A DNA stretch of 64,000 bases from Enterobacter sp. (GTDB lineage Bacteria > Pseudomonadota > Gammaproteobacteria > Enterobacterales > Enterobacteriaceae), in the NCBI GenBank assembly GCA_022649305.1, contig JALCNW010000002.1, positions 84,932 to 148,931 of the forward strand, read 5' to 3'. Under the pieces are notes generated by a model. The model had not been told where the DNA came from. It did no database searches and worked only from the letters and a program-made list of their open reading frames with translations. Made by a program: the position numbers and the translations under genes. Shown in pieces: positions 28,970-39,134 of the stretch (positions within the stretch are counted from its first letter, which is position 1; each line of letters opens with the position of its first letter).

Positions 28970-29724
28970 GCGAACAGCAACCATTCCATACTGACCCCGC
29001 TCCGGCCCGTAAAAGATTCAGCTGGCGTCCCCGCCGCCGCCTCATCTGGGGCGCTGCCAGCGGTGTGGCGCTGGCCGGCATTCTGGCGCTGGGCTACACC
29101 GCCTTCAGTCTGGGCATATCGAACCTTGATGAACGCCTTGCACGCCTTGAATCTCAGGGCAGTACAGCGGCCACTGTTGAGACAGTCGCGGCCCTGCAGT
29201 CAGATGTGACCACGCTCAAAACCGGCCTGCAGGATACCCGGAAAAAACTTGGCGAGATGCAGCAGGAGCTGAGCGCAGCAGCGAAACAGGCCGGCAGCGA
29301 CGACGCCGTGCGTCAGTCATTGCGAACCCTTCAGGACGCCCAGCAGGGGCTGGAAACCCGCCTGAGTGCGCTGACTGAGCAGCTGACAGCGCTGAAATCA
29401 CAGCCGGCACCCGCACCCGCCGCACCTGTCGCCTCACCGGTCAAAAAAAACGAGCCTGCTGCAAAAAAGCCCCGTCCCGCTGACACACGTCGTTCTGCTC
29501 CATCCCTTCGCGTGGCCCGCACTGCGCCTTTTGTGCTGACGGGAGTGGAGAAGCGGGGGGCAGAGTCCTGGGCTGCCATCGCGCCCCGGGGCTACAGCAA
29601 CCTGTCGCAGGTGGCCCTGGTCGGAGAGGGTGAAACCGTGGCCGGCTGGACGCTGGTCAGTGCCGGTTATGGTGAGGCGACGTTTCGGGTTAACGGCCGC
29701 CAGACCGTGCTCAGAGCAGAATAA
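28966..29724 (+). CDS. Membrane-anchored coiled-coil conjugation protein
   Basis: Single TM plus coiled coil; overlaps preceding gene in the transfer operon. Confidence 0.65.
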   Translation: MSEQQPFHTDPAPARKRFSWRPRRRLIWGAASGVALAGILALGYTAFSLGISNLDERLARLESQGSTAATVETVAALQSDVTTLKTGLQDTRKKLGEMQQELSAAAKQAGSDDAVRQSLRTLQDAQQGLETRLSALTEQLTALKSQPAPAPAAPVASPVKKNEPAAKKPRPADTRRSAPSLRVARTAPFVLTGVEKRGAESWAAIAPRGYSNLSQVALVGEGETVAGWTLVSAGYGEATFRVNGRQTVLRAE

Positions 29725-29732
29725 CGGAGCGA

Positions 29733-30458
29733 ATGATGAAACTGAAACATACCTTTTTAGCCGCCATGCTGCTGAGTCCCCTGACCCTGGCCGCGACCAC
29801 ATCAGGACAGACGGATGTCAGCCGACAGGAATCAACACAACGGGCGGACTCCGCACAGCAAAACCTGCAGCAGCAGGCCGGTCAGTGGGGACTCAGTGCC
29901 GACGATTATCAGCGTTATCAGCAGCTGATGAAGGGCCCCCGCGGTATCCAGTCCCCGGGCCTCGATCCGCTTTCCACCCTGGGTATTGAGGCGCAGACGC
30001 CGGCAGAGCGCCGTAAGTTTGCGGAAAAGTGGGTGAAGGACGAATTTGCCCGCACCCAGAAAGAGCTTGATTTCCAGCGTGAGGTGAACGCGGCCTGGCA
30101 GCGTCTGTATCCGGGCGCACTGCCGGTCAATATGGGGAACGCCTCCGGCGTGGCGCACGACAGCGGCGGCCGGCTGGCACTGTTCGTCAGGTCAGAGAAC
30201 TGCGCGACCTGCGAGGCAAAACTGTCTGCCGTGCTGGCTGACAATCGGCCGGTGGACATCTATCTGGTCGACAGCCAGGGCAGTGATGATGTGCTGCGCA
30301 GCTGGGCGCGGGACCATCACATTCCCGTGGAAAAGGTGCGTAAACGCCAGGTCACGCTGAACCACGACGGCGGACGGTGGATGCGCTTTGGTAACGGCCT
30401 GATGCCGGTATTACTGCAGCAGGCGGGAGACGGTAAATGGGCAATCGCAGCATTCTGA
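29733..30458 (+). CDS. ICE protein, TIGR03759 type
   Basis: WGLSADDYQRYQQLMKGPRGIQSPGLDPLSTLGIEA. Confidence 0.82.
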   Translation: MMKLKHTFLAAMLLSPLTLAATTSGQTDVSRQESTQRADSAQQNLQQQAGQWGLSADDYQRYQQLMKGPRGIQSPGLDPLSTLGIEAQTPAERRKFAEKWVKDEFARTQKELDFQREVNAAWQRLYPGALPVNMGNASGVAHDSGGRLALFVRSENCATCEAKLSAVLADNRPVDIYLVDSQGSDDVLRSWARDHHIPVEKVRKRQVTLNHDGGRWMRFGNGLMPVLLQQAGDGKWAIAAF

Positions 30459-31072
30459 CCGGTGCGCTGGCGCTGGGCGTACTGATGGCGGCCGTCCCTG
30501 ACGGCCATGCTGACCAGACGGTGCCGGAGGGTTACGTTCGCGTGGCCACGGCGCACGGCGTGCCCCCGGAAGCGCTTTACTCGGTCTCACTGAGCGAGTC
30601 TTCGCGCAAACTTCCCCGCGGAGTACGGCCATGGCCCTGGACCATCAATGTGGCAGGCAAAGGGTATCGCTATGAGACGCGCCTGCAGGCCTGGCAGGCG
30701 CTGCAGGTCTTTATGAAGCGTCACCCGCTTAAGCGCATCGATGTCGGTATTGCCCAGGTCAATCTGGGCTGGAACGGTCACCATTTTGCCTCGACGTGGG
30801 ATGCGTTTGACCCTTACACCAACCTGAACGCCGCCGCCACCATTCTGCGTGAGTGCTGGGCGCGTAAGCCAGGCAGCTGGCTGGATGCGGCCGGCTGCTA
30901 CCACCATCCCGCAGGTGGTCAGCCTGCTGCACGTTACCGCGCCATTGTGAGAGGGCATCTGGCAAAAATCAGCCCTGCACCCCGCATTTCTGCGCCGGCA
31001 GCTGAAGCGCCCCGTTCGGTTGCTGCGCTCACCCCCGATCCAGGCTTCGTCTGGACTGAACCCGGGAGATAA
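30437..31072 (+). CDS. Lytic transglycosylase-like protein
   Basis: GVPPEALYSVSLSESSRKLPRGVRPWPWTINVAGKGYRYETR; IDVGIAQVNLGWN. Confidence 0.85.
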   Translation: MGNRSILTGALALGVLMAAVPDGHADQTVPEGYVRVATAHGVPPEALYSVSLSESSRKLPRGVRPWPWTINVAGKGYRYETRLQAWQALQVFMKRHPLKRIDVGIAQVNLGWNGHHFASTWDAFDPYTNLNAAATILRECWARKPGSWLDAAGCYHHPAGGQPAARYRAIVRGHLAKISPAPRISAPAAEAPRSVAALTPDPGFVWTEPGR

Positions 31073-31077
31073 CCCTG

Positions 31078-31611
31078 ATGAAAACGCTGTCCTTACTGCT
31101 GTTTACCCTCCTTCCCCTGACCGGCCATGCTGAACTGAACGTCATTGCTGACCTGGGCGGTCAGGATGCTGCCCCGTATTTTGAGGCCGTCAATAAACAG
31201 CCCGGTATGCCCGGCGTCAGTGACGTACAGACTTCACACCAGCCGGGCCACGGTGTTCCGCTGGCTGACGGGATGGCGGGTATGTTACCCGTTAACACAC
31301 CTGAACTGAGCCCGGGGAATACAGCAGACCGGCCGCTGCGGTTGCCGGGCATTGGGGCGTTGTTTCTGATCGGGGATGATGCTCTGTCCCGTGACTGGCT
31401 GAAGGCCAATGCCGGTGCGCTGGCTGAACAGCATGCGGCCGGGATGATAGTCAACGTCACGGACATGGCTGCCGTGCGCGAGCTGCGCGAACTGGCATCC
31501 GGTGTCAGCCTGGCCCCGGCCTCCGGGAGCGAGCTGGCCCGTCGCCTGCAGATTGCGCATTATCCGGTACTTATCACCGATACCGGCCTGACGCAGCAGG
31601 CTAAGCCGTAA
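31078..31611 (+). CDS. ICE protein, TIGR03765 type
   Basis: LNVIADLGGQDAAPYFEAVN; LRLPGIGALFLIGDDALSRDWL. Confidence 0.82.
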   Translation: MKTLSLLLFTLLPLTGHAELNVIADLGGQDAAPYFEAVNKQPGMPGVSDVQTSHQPGHGVPLADGMAGMLPVNTPELSPGNTADRPLRLPGIGALFLIGDDALSRDWLKANAGALAEQHAAGMIVNVTDMAAVRELRELASGVSLAPASGSELARRLQIAHYPVLITDTGLTQQAKP

Positions 31612-32183
31612 TGGTAGCGACACCGCTCAACGGTCTGCTGATGGCTCACCCTTACGGGGCGGTCATACTGGTCGCTCTTTTCCTGGTGGTGATGCTCCTT
31701 CTGAACCTGCGCTGGCGGGAAAACGCCAGCGCCCGCCGTCACCGGCGATACCAGGCAACGGCGGGGCGGGTACTGGATAAACTGCCCCGCCTGCCGGGAG
31801 ACGGGCAGCGCCTGACTTATCTGCGCAAAATCAGCCCCTATGTCTTTGAAGAGCTGTTGCTCTCTGCCTTTGAACGCCAGGGGCTGACCGTGGTGCGTAA
31901 TGCTTCCTACAGCGGTGACGGCGGCCTTGATGGCCAGGTCATCATCGACGGTGAGCACTGGCTTATCCAGGCCAAACGGTACAGTCGTGCTGTTTCCCCC
32001 GCACATGTTGAGGACTTCGACCGGCTTCTCCTGCAGTCGGGCCGCCGGGGGCTGTTTATCCACACGGGCCGTACCGGAAAGATGAGCCGCACCCTTCGCA
32101 CGGCGTCACCGCGCCTGCGCATCATCAGCGGGCAACGCCTGCTGGCCATTCTCGCCGGTCAAAACGTTCGGCAATATCTCTGA
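31611..32183 (+). CDS. Mrr-like restriction endonuclease-fold protein within transfer operon
   Basis: N-terminal TM; FEELLLSAFERQGLTVVRNASYSGDGGLDGQVIIDGEHWLIQAKRYS contains the D...QxK nuclease motif. Confidence 0.82.
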   Translation: MVATPLNGLLMAHPYGAVILVALFLVVMLLLNLRWRENASARRHRRYQATAGRVLDKLPRLPGDGQRLTYLRKISPYVFEELLLSAFERQGLTVVRNASYSGDGGLDGQVIIDGEHWLIQAKRYSRAVSPAHVEDFDRLLLQSGRRGLFIHTGRTGKMSRTLRTASPRLRIISGQRLLAILAGQNVRQYL

Positions 32184-32193
32184 GGAATCCCTT

Positions 32194-32682
32194 ATGCATA
32201 TCATCGTGAACAGCCTGCGCTACGCGTTGTGGCTTGTGTTCTGTTTATTCCGTCATGCCGTGGTCCTGCCTGCCGCTTTCGGCGGTGTAATTCTGCTCGC
32301 CTGGCTCGTCTTCGGTCATCCGGTCAGTGACCTGAACGACCAGCTGCAGAAGGAGGCGACGGCATGGCGCACCGCGCCGCCCGGACACTACATGTGGGAG
32401 GATTGCCCGGTGCCTGCTAATGCGGCTCCGCCTCTGGCAAAGCAGGCAGCCTGCACCGTCACTGCCGTCACCACGGAAACCGTGGTGAATAACTACCTGC
32501 TGGCATTGCGGGCCGTATGGATTGTTTTTCTCTTTCTGTCGAATGTTCTGTATGTGCTCTCGCGCTTACTGGCGAACGCCTTGAATTACCACTCTCAGCC
32601 CTGCAGGGAAGCCGGTGCCGCGAAGGGGACGTATACCCGCAGGGCCGACGGTAAAATTATAAAGGAGGCAGACGATGAGTAA
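32194..32682 (+). CDS. Membrane conjugation protein (hypothetical)
   Basis: Two TM regions; overlaps the traD-like gene. Confidence 0.6.
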   Translation: MHIIVNSLRYALWLVFCLFRHAVVLPAAFGGVILLAWLVFGHPVSDLNDQLQKEATAWRTAPPGHYMWEDCPVPANAAPPLAKQAACTVTAVTTETVVNNYLLALRAVWIVFLFLSNVLYVLSRLLANALNYHSQPCREAGAAKGTYTRRADGKIIKEADDE

Positions 32683-34774
32683 CCGTTACGTCATTGAGGC
32701 CCTGCTGCGTCCGGCCGTTGAGCTGAATACCGCCGTGGTATCGGGCATGGCGGCGTATGTCTGTGTGCAGGCACCCTGGGCTGTCGCTCTGGCTCCGTCT
32801 GTCAGCTATGTCACCGCAGCCGGGTTTGCGGCGCTGGCCGTCACCCGCACGCATCAGGGGATGAAGATTATTCGCTACCGCCGGAATCTCCGCCGCCTGC
32901 CGCGCTATGTCATGAGTACTAAACAGATTCCCGTCAGTCATCGTCGCCTGTTTCTAGGCCGGGGGTTCCGCTGGACGCAAAAACACACCCAGCGGCTGCA
33001 GGATACGCTGCGCCCTGAAGTGGCCCGTTACCTGCAGCCAAACCGCTTTTACCTGGGGGCGCGTCAGCTCGAAATGATGACAGAGCACCGTCTGCCCTGG
33101 CTGGGTAAGCTGCTGAGTGCCGATACGCCGCTGAACCCGGTGCGGCCGTTACCACCGGTGGGCGGCAATCCGGCGCTGCACGGCATCGAGCCCGACGAAA
33201 AAGACGTCACCCTGGCTCTGGGGGAGCGCGTTGGCCATACGGTGGTGTACGGCACCACGCGCGTCGGGAAGACCCGGCTGGCAGAGCTGCTGGTCACCCA
33301 GGATATCCGGCGGGGTGAAGTCACCATCGTGTTTGATCCGAAAGGCGACGCAGACCTGATGAAACGCGTCTGGGCAGAGGCCCACCGGGCCGGACGCGGG
33401 GACGAGCTGTATATTTTTCATCTTGGCTGGCCTGAAATTTCAGCCCGTTATAATGCCGTCGGGCGTTTTGGTCGCGTGTCAGAGGTGGCGTCCCGCGTGG
33501 CCGGTCAGCTGTCGGGTGAGGGGAACAGCGCGGCATTCCGCGAATTTGCCTGGCGGTTCGTCAACATCATCGCCCGTGCGCTGGTCGCCCTGGGTGAGCG
33601 CCCTGACTACACGCTGATCATGCGCTACGTGAGCAATATCGCCGATCTCTATATCCGCTATGCGGAAAAAATCATCCAGGCGCAGCTGCCGGCTCTGCAG
33701 ACGCAGATTGAGAATAATCAGCAGGTGCTGGGAGAGGACGACGTGCCCCGTAACATGCAGGGTCAGCCGGATGCCTTACGTATCTGGGCCATTGAGGTTG
33801 CCCTGAGTTCAGAAGAGGGTAAAAAACTCTATGACCCCATCCTTGACGGGCTGCGGTCAGCGGTACGTTATGACCGTACTTACTTTGACAAAATCGTGGC
33901 GTCGCTGCTGCCGCTGCTGGAAAAACTGACCACCGGCAAGACCGCCGAGCTGCTGTCGCCGGATTATCAGGACATTGACGACACGCGGCCGATTTTTGAC
34001 TGGGAACAGATCATCCGTAAAAAAGCCGTGGTGTATGTGGGGCTCGATGCGCTCAGTGACAGTGAAGTGGCGAGCGCGGTCGGTAACTCCATGTTCGCCG
34101 ATCTGGTGAGTGTGGCCGGGCACATTTATAAACACGGTATCAATGCTGGCCTGCCGGGCGGGAAAGAAGGGAAGTCCCTGATTAACCTGCACTGCGATGA
34201 GTTTAACGAGCTGATGGGGGATGAGTTTATTCCTCTCATCAACAAAGGGGGCGGTGCCGGCATGCAGGTGACGGCCTATACCCAGACGTCTTCTGATATT
34301 GAGGCACGCATCGGGAATGCGGCCAAGACGGCCCAGGTACAGGGTAACTTTAACAACCTGATTATGCTGCGCGTCAGGGAGAACCGCACCGCCGAGTTGC
34401 TGACCACGCAGCTGCCGCAGGTGGAGATTTACACCAAAACGCTGGTCTCCGGGCACCAGGACACGGCGGATGTCAATGCAGACCAGGACTTCACCTCAAG
34501 CACCCAGGACCGCGTCGGGACGGTAAAAGTCCCGCTGCTGGAGCCGGCCGATATCGTGACGCTGCCAAAAGGGCAGGCGTTTGCCCTGCTGGAAGGCGGG
34601 CAACTGTGGAAAATCCGCATGCCGCTGCCTGCCGGGGATGCTGATGATGTGCTGATGCCGGAAAGTATTGAGAAAATAGCGGAGGAGATGCGGCGCAGCT
34701 ATCACAGCGGCGAATCCTGGTGGCGGGACGGTCCGGCCCTGAACGTGCCGGTCACAGGAGGGGCGAATGGCTGA
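32675..34774 (+). CDS. traD: Conjugative coupling factor TraD (TIGR03743 type)
   Basis: GTTRVGKTRLAELL Walker A; INLHCDEFNEL Walker B. Confidence 0.93.
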   Translation: MSNRYVIEALLRPAVELNTAVVSGMAAYVCVQAPWAVALAPSVSYVTAAGFAALAVTRTHQGMKIIRYRRNLRRLPRYVMSTKQIPVSHRRLFLGRGFRWTQKHTQRLQDTLRPEVARYLQPNRFYLGARQLEMMTEHRLPWLGKLLSADTPLNPVRPLPPVGGNPALHGIEPDEKDVTLALGERVGHTVVYGTTRVGKTRLAELLVTQDIRRGEVTIVFDPKGDADLMKRVWAEAHRAGRGDELYIFHLGWPEISARYNAVGRFGRVSEVASRVAGQLSGEGNSAAFREFAWRFVNIIARALVALGERPDYTLIMRYVSNIADLYIRYAEKIIQAQLPALQTQIENNQQVLGEDDVPRNMQGQPDALRIWAIEVALSSEEGKKLYDPILDGLRSAVRYDRTYFDKIVASLLPLLEKLTTGKTAELLSPDYQDIDDTRPIFDWEQIIRKKAVVYVGLDALSDSEVASAVGNSMFADLVSVAGHIYKHGINAGLPGGKEGKSLINLHCDEFNELMGDEFIPLINKGGGAGMQVTAYTQTSSDIEARIGNAAKTAQVQGNFNNLIMLRVRENRTAELLTTQLPQVEIYTKTLVSGHQDTADVNADQDFTSSTQDRVGTVKVPLLEPADIVTLPKGQAFALLEGGQLWKIRMPLPAGDADDVLMPESIEKIAEEMRRSYHSGESWWRDGPALNVPVTGGANG

Positions 34775-35525
34775 GGTAAAACGTCCCCCACAGCAGCAGA
34801 CGCTGCCGGAACGCAAGCACGGCATTCTGTATAATCTGCTCTGGGGCTGGCCATGGGCCCTGGTGGGCGTGGTGCTGTCCTCGCTGCTGCTGAGCCTGCT
34901 GATTGAATATATCGGCATCGCCTTCTTCTGGCCGGAAGCCGGGGCGGCGCACAGTGAAGCGGTCATGAACACCGAGCTGGGGTGGCTGTCCACAGAGTTC
35001 ACCCGCAGCCTGCTGCTGTCTGAACCATCGGTGACGGTTGTGCGCTGGGTGAGCACCGCCTATCAGTGGGCCTTTGTGGACAGTGGCTTCCTGGACTGGG
35101 TCCGGCAGCAGTATGCACACCAGATGCACAGTGACAATGCCGTCACCCGGGAAATCAACAGCTGGAGCGGCTGGCTTGCCGGCTACCTGCGTGAATACCT
35201 GCTGGCCACGGTATGGATCAGCATTATCACCCTGGTACGCGTCACCATCCTGGTGCTGTCCGTGCCGTTGTTTGTGCTGGTCGTGGTGGTGGCGCTGGTT
35301 GAGGGGCTGGGGCGGCGTGATCTGCGGCGGTACGGCGCGGGGTATGAAAGTTCGTTTGTCTATCATCATGCCAAGAAGCTGGTCAAACCGGCCGCTGTGG
35401 TGCCCGCCATGCTGTACCTTTCCTGGCCCACGGCAGTCTACCCCAATCTGCTGTTGTTGCCGGCGGCTGTTCTGCTGGGGATCGCCGTAACGGTGACCAC
35501 TGCGTCGTTCAAGAAGTATCTTTAA
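34767..35525 (+). CDS. ICE membrane protein, TIGR03747 type
   Basis: Multiple TM; LVEGLGRRDLRRYGAGYESSFVYHHAKK. Confidence 0.82.
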   Translation: MAEVKRPPQQQTLPERKHGILYNLLWGWPWALVGVVLSSLLLSLLIEYIGIAFFWPEAGAAHSEAVMNTELGWLSTEFTRSLLLSEPSVTVVRWVSTAYQWAFVDSGFLDWVRQQYAHQMHSDNAVTREINSWSGWLAGYLREYLLATVWISIITLVRVTILVLSVPLFVLVVVVALVEGLGRRDLRRYGAGYESSFVYHHAKKLVKPAAVVPAMLYLSWPTAVYPNLLLLPAAVLLGIAVTVTTASFKKYL

Positions 35526-35615
35526 ACCAGGGCTGGACGGAGGCGTGCAAAACTTGTTTTGCGCGCCTGCCGTCAGCAGACAAGCCATGAAACGACCGTT
35601 ACTGGCGCGTCAGTG

Positions 35616-35969
35616 TCAGTTATTAAATACCGTCAGTTCTGTCACTTTGAAGCTGTCTGGCTTGTTGGTTATGCTGTCGTAGGGGGCCTGTAGCTTCCAT
35701 TGCTGACCCTGCTCCAGATTTTCAGCCATCGCTGCCGTATTTCCTATTACTGCCCCATTCTGAAGCAAGTTGAATTTGACAATTACAGTCTTCACAGGCC
35801 CACCTGACACGTTTGTTCCCGTGCCTTCAATTTGCTGCAAACCATTTTCTGCTGTGGCGAAATGCAGGTCTGAAAGTTGGACTTTGCCAGTACCGTCGGC
35901 CGCAAGAACAGGGCCGGTAATCAGTGCAGTGATTAACGTGGCCTTCAGAACAGTCTTCATCATTTTCAT
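35616..35969 (-). CDS. Small secreted FxLYD-like protein, antisense inside transfer module
   Basis: Signal peptide ending VLA; NVSGGPVKTVIVKFNLLQNGAVIGNTAAMAENLEQGQQWKLQAP. Confidence 0.75.
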   Translation of the reverse strand: MKMMKTVLKATLITALITGPVLAADGTGKVQLSDLHFATAENGLQQIEGTGTNVSGGPVKTVIVKFNLLQNGAVIGNTAAMAENLEQGQQWKLQAPYDSITNKPDSFKVTELTVFNN

Positions 35970-36141
35970 TTTCCCTCTGTTTACCGTTGAGTTTTCTTAA
36001 TATCACAATGAACCTTTATTTACAGCTAAACCTGCCACCGGCACAGACCTGCAATTAATTTTGAAATTCCTGTTTAGGGTTTATCGCTGACCCGACGCTC
36101 CCTCTTCCGCATCCTGTCCGCACCCCTTAATCCTTCTGGAG

Positions 36142-36495
36142 GTGCGTATGAACTCACATCGTCCGGCCATGCGGCGCAACCGTCGTGTCCCGGGCATCAC
36201 TGGCCTGGTATTGCTGACCTTTCTGGCATCAGCTGCTGCACAGGCATCCGAGAAAGACGAGCTTGCGTCTGTTCAGCGTCAGCTGGACCAGGTTCAGGCG
36301 TCGCTTGAACGGGCCCGCGTGGCGGCTGCACAGGCCGACCCGGCTGACCGTGGCCGCTTTTTCTTTGATTACCGTCAGGCCACATCCGATCTCAACACCA
36401 TCCGCAGCGGCATTGACCGCTATCTGGAGCCCTCCCGCGCGCAACCGCGTGACTCGTCTTTTGTGGCCGGTAATTACCGGCGGGAGCGGCCCTGA
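36142..36495 (+). CDS. RAQPRD family ICE protein
   Basis: Contains literal RAQPRD signature near the C-terminus. Confidence 0.92.
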   Translation: MRMNSHRPAMRRNRRVPGITGLVLLTFLASAAAQASEKDELASVQRQLDQVQASLERARVAAAQADPADRGRFFFDYRQATSDLNTIRSGIDRYLEPSRAQPRDSSFVAGNYRRERP

Positions 36496-36737
36496 TGCCC
36501 ATGACATCCGAACAAACGAACGCGTTTAAAGCCGGCTCCGGCAGTCTTGATGTGAACATCTTTCATCTGCTCTGCATCGGGGCACTGCTGGCGTTTCTTT
36601 TTTTATGGGCCGCTTGGGCGCTGTCGGATGTCTGGACCGGCTGGAGTAACACCAAAGTGCGGGACGCGGCGCTGGGGCGTTTTGCCGTCCGCACCGTGCT
36701 GCTGTTGCTTGTTTGTATCTGGATGTTTGCCAGTTAA
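36495..36737 (+). CDS. ICE protein, TIGR03758 type
   Basis: Short two-TM protein overlapping the RAQPRD gene. Confidence 0.8.
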   Translation: MPMTSEQTNAFKAGSGSLDVNIFHLLCIGALLAFLFLWAAWALSDVWTGWSNTKVRDAALGRFAVRTVLLLLVCIWMFAS

Positions 36738-36763
36738 CCCGATTATGAACGTTAAGTCAGGAG

Positions 36764-37159
36764 ATGAATCCCATGCACCATTCTGAGTCTGTTGTTGCCC
36801 ACCTGCGCCGTCTCGCCAGTCGTACGCTGACCCGCGCCGGTACGCTTGCCCTTCTGGGCTGGCTCACCTGCAAACCGGCCTTTGCGGAATTGCCAAGCGT
36901 TGAAGCGCCTGAGTCCGGAGGCGGAAGCGGGCTGTCCGGACAAATCAAGGGCTACCTGCAGGACGGCATTGTTATCGGGGGGCTGGTCGTGGCGGCCGTT
37001 GCCTTTATCAACGTTGCCATTGCCGCCCTGCACACCTTCACCGAAGTCCGCAATGAGAAAGCCACCTGGACCAAATTCGGGGCCATTGTGGTGGTGGGTG
37101 TGGTGCTGCTGGTTGCCGTTATCTGGCTGCTCGGCAAGTCTGCCGACATTCTGTTGTAG
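36764..37159 (+). CDS. ICE protein, TIGR03745 type (pilin-like)
   Basis: VEAPESGGGSGLSGQIKGYLQDGIVIGGLV plus two TM. Confidence 0.82.
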   Translation: MNPMHHSESVVAHLRRLASRTLTRAGTLALLGWLTCKPAFAELPSVEAPESGGGSGLSGQIKGYLQDGIVIGGLVVAAVAFINVAIAALHTFTEVRNEKATWTKFGAIVVVGVVLLVAVIWLLGKSADILL

Positions 37160-37171
37160 GAGCCTGCGACG

Positions 37172-37528
37172 ATGCAGACCATTCGTTTTTTACCTGACCG
37201 TCTCAACAGTGAGCCCGTGGTGTTTCGCGGGTTTACCACCCATGAGATGGGGCTGGCAGCCCTTGCCGGCGCGGGTGCGGGTCTGCTCCTGTCACTGCCG
37301 TTTATCCCGCTTGCCGGCTGGGTTGTTGTTCCCACCGGCCTGCTGGTCATGCCGCTGCTGCTCGTCTGGTTCGGCGGCCGCTGGATGGCCAGGCTCAAGC
37401 GCGGTAAGCCTGAGAACTGGCTCTGGCAGCGACTGGAGACGAAAAAACGCCGGCTGGGGATGGGCAATCCGAAACTGATAGTGGATGCCCGGGGCTGGTC
37501 AGTGAAACGTAACAGGAGAGCCTCATGA
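37172..37528 (+). CDS. ICE protein, TIGR03750 type
   Basis: IRFLPDRLNSEPVVFRGFTTHEMGLAA. Confidence 0.85.
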   Translation: MQTIRFLPDRLNSEPVVFRGFTTHEMGLAALAGAGAGLLLSLPFIPLAGWVVVPTGLLVMPLLLVWFGGRWMARLKRGKPENWLWQRLETKKRRLGMGNPKLIVDARGWSVKRNRRAS

Positions 37529-38184
37529 GCCGTTTTCGCCATGCGGTAAAAGACCGCGACCAGCATATTCAGACGCTGCGCATCGCCTGCGCCGTGCTCG
37601 CCTTTTTCCTTTTATTCACCTGTGCCGGCTGGATGCTGGCGCCCAGCAAGCTGACCGTGCATAACCCGCCGGATTTACGTACCGGCAGCACGCGGCCCTG
37701 GTGGGAAGTGCCACCCCCGACGGTCTACTCCTTTGCGTTCTACATTTTTCAGCAGCTCAATGCCTGGCCGAAAAACGGCGAGGTGGATTATTCCGCCAAA
37801 ATCAATGCGCTGTCGCCGTATCTGACGCCGTCCTGTCAGGATTTCCTGAAAGCGGATGCAAAGAAACGCGGTGACGCCGGGGAGCTCACCGACCGCGTGC
37901 GCGTGGTGTATGAAGTGCCCGGTCGCGGTTACCAGTCACAGAGCGTGACCGTACAGGATCGCGATCACTGGATTGCCCGCCTGGACGTGGTGGCCGACGA
38001 ATATTTCCATGCCGAGCCGGTCAAACGCGCCCTGGTACGTTACCCGCTTAAAGTGGTGCGCTGGGAAGGTGATGCGGAGCGCAACCCGTTCGGTCTGGCG
38101 CTGGACTGTTATGCCGGTGTGCCCCAGCGTCTGGAGGCGGCACCGCCTGCACCTAAACCGGAGAAGTCAGGAGTGTTTCAGTGA
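37525..38184 (+). CDS. ICE protein, TIGR03746 type (TraE/VirB8-like)
   Basis: Single N-terminal TM; YSFAFYIFQQLNAWPKNGEVDYSAKINALSPYLTPSCQDFL. Confidence 0.82.
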   Translation: MSRFRHAVKDRDQHIQTLRIACAVLAFFLLFTCAGWMLAPSKLTVHNPPDLRTGSTRPWWEVPPPTVYSFAFYIFQQLNAWPKNGEVDYSAKINALSPYLTPSCQDFLKADAKKRGDAGELTDRVRVVYEVPGRGYQSQSVTVQDRDHWIARLDVVADEYFHAEPVKRALVRYPLKVVRWEGDAERNPFGLALDCYAGVPQRLEAAPPAPKPEKSGVFQ

Positions 38185-39134
38185 TGAGTAAAAACCCCCA
38201 CTACCGCGCCGGGCTGATGGCGCTGTCCTTCGCCCTGCTGCCCCTGGCAATGCTGGTATCACGTCCTGCCGGCGCAGATGAGCTGATGAAATGGGAGCGT
38301 ATTCCGCTGCAGATCCCCCTGAAGGTGGGGCAGGAGCGGGTGGTCTTTGTGGACAAAAACGTCCGCGTCGGTTTTCCGCCGGCGCTTAACGGTAAACTCC
38401 GGGTGCAGAGCACCGGGGGAGCCGTCTACCTGAAAGCCGACAGCGCCTTTCCGCAGACGCGGGTGCAGCTGCAGGATGTGGAAAGCGGCGAGGTTCTGCT
38501 GTTTGATATCGCCGCCGGTGAAAAAGGGCCGACTGAGCCGGTGCGGCTGGTCTACAGCGGTGATGTCAGCACGCTGAGTCACGCCGGCGATGCGGCCGGT
38601 CAGCCAGGTGGTGCAGACCGGGCTGCTTCCGGATCAGGCTCATCTGCTCCCACCGGCAGCGATGATGGTACTCAGGCAAAGCGTAAAAAAATCCGCTACA
38701 GCGCCCCCATCCCGGTGCTGCTGACCCGCTATGCCGCTCAGAGCCTTTATGCTCCGGCACGTACGGTCGAGGCGGTCCCGGGTATTCATCCGGTCAATCC
38801 TCATCTGCCCCGACGTGTCAGCACGCTGTATCCCTCTGAACCATTAACGGTCACGCCGCTGGCTGGCTGGGGTGTGGCAAACCGCAGCGTGGTGGCACTC
38901 AGGCTCACGAACACCGGCAGCCGTAAGGTCGTTCTGGATCCACGCTCGCTGCAGGGACAGTTTGTGTCCGCCACCTTCCAGCACCGCTGGGTCGGTCCGG
39001 CCGGCACGCCTGAAGACACCACCACGGTGTATGTGGTGACCGCCGGTCGTCCGGAGAGCGCATTTATTGCTGAGCCGTCTGCGCTGCGTAAAGCGGCCCG
39101 CACGGTAAAACAGGAGGCCCGCCATGCAGATTAA
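38181..39134 (+). CDS. ICE protein, TIGR03749 type (TraK-like)
   Basis: MKWERIPLQIPLKVGQERVVFVDKNVRVGFPPAL. Confidence 0.82.
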   Translation: MMSKNPHYRAGLMALSFALLPLAMLVSRPAGADELMKWERIPLQIPLKVGQERVVFVDKNVRVGFPPALNGKLRVQSTGGAVYLKADSAFPQTRVQLQDVESGEVLLFDIAAGEKGPTEPVRLVYSGDVSTLSHAGDAAGQPGGADRAASGSGSSAPTGSDDGTQAKRKKIRYSAPIPVLLTRYAAQSLYAPARTVEAVPGIHPVNPHLPRRVSTLYPSEPLTVTPLAGWGVANRSVVALRLTNTGSRKVVLDPRSLQGQFVSATFQHRWVGPAGTPEDTTTVYVVTAGRPESAFIAEPSALRKAARTVKQEARHAD

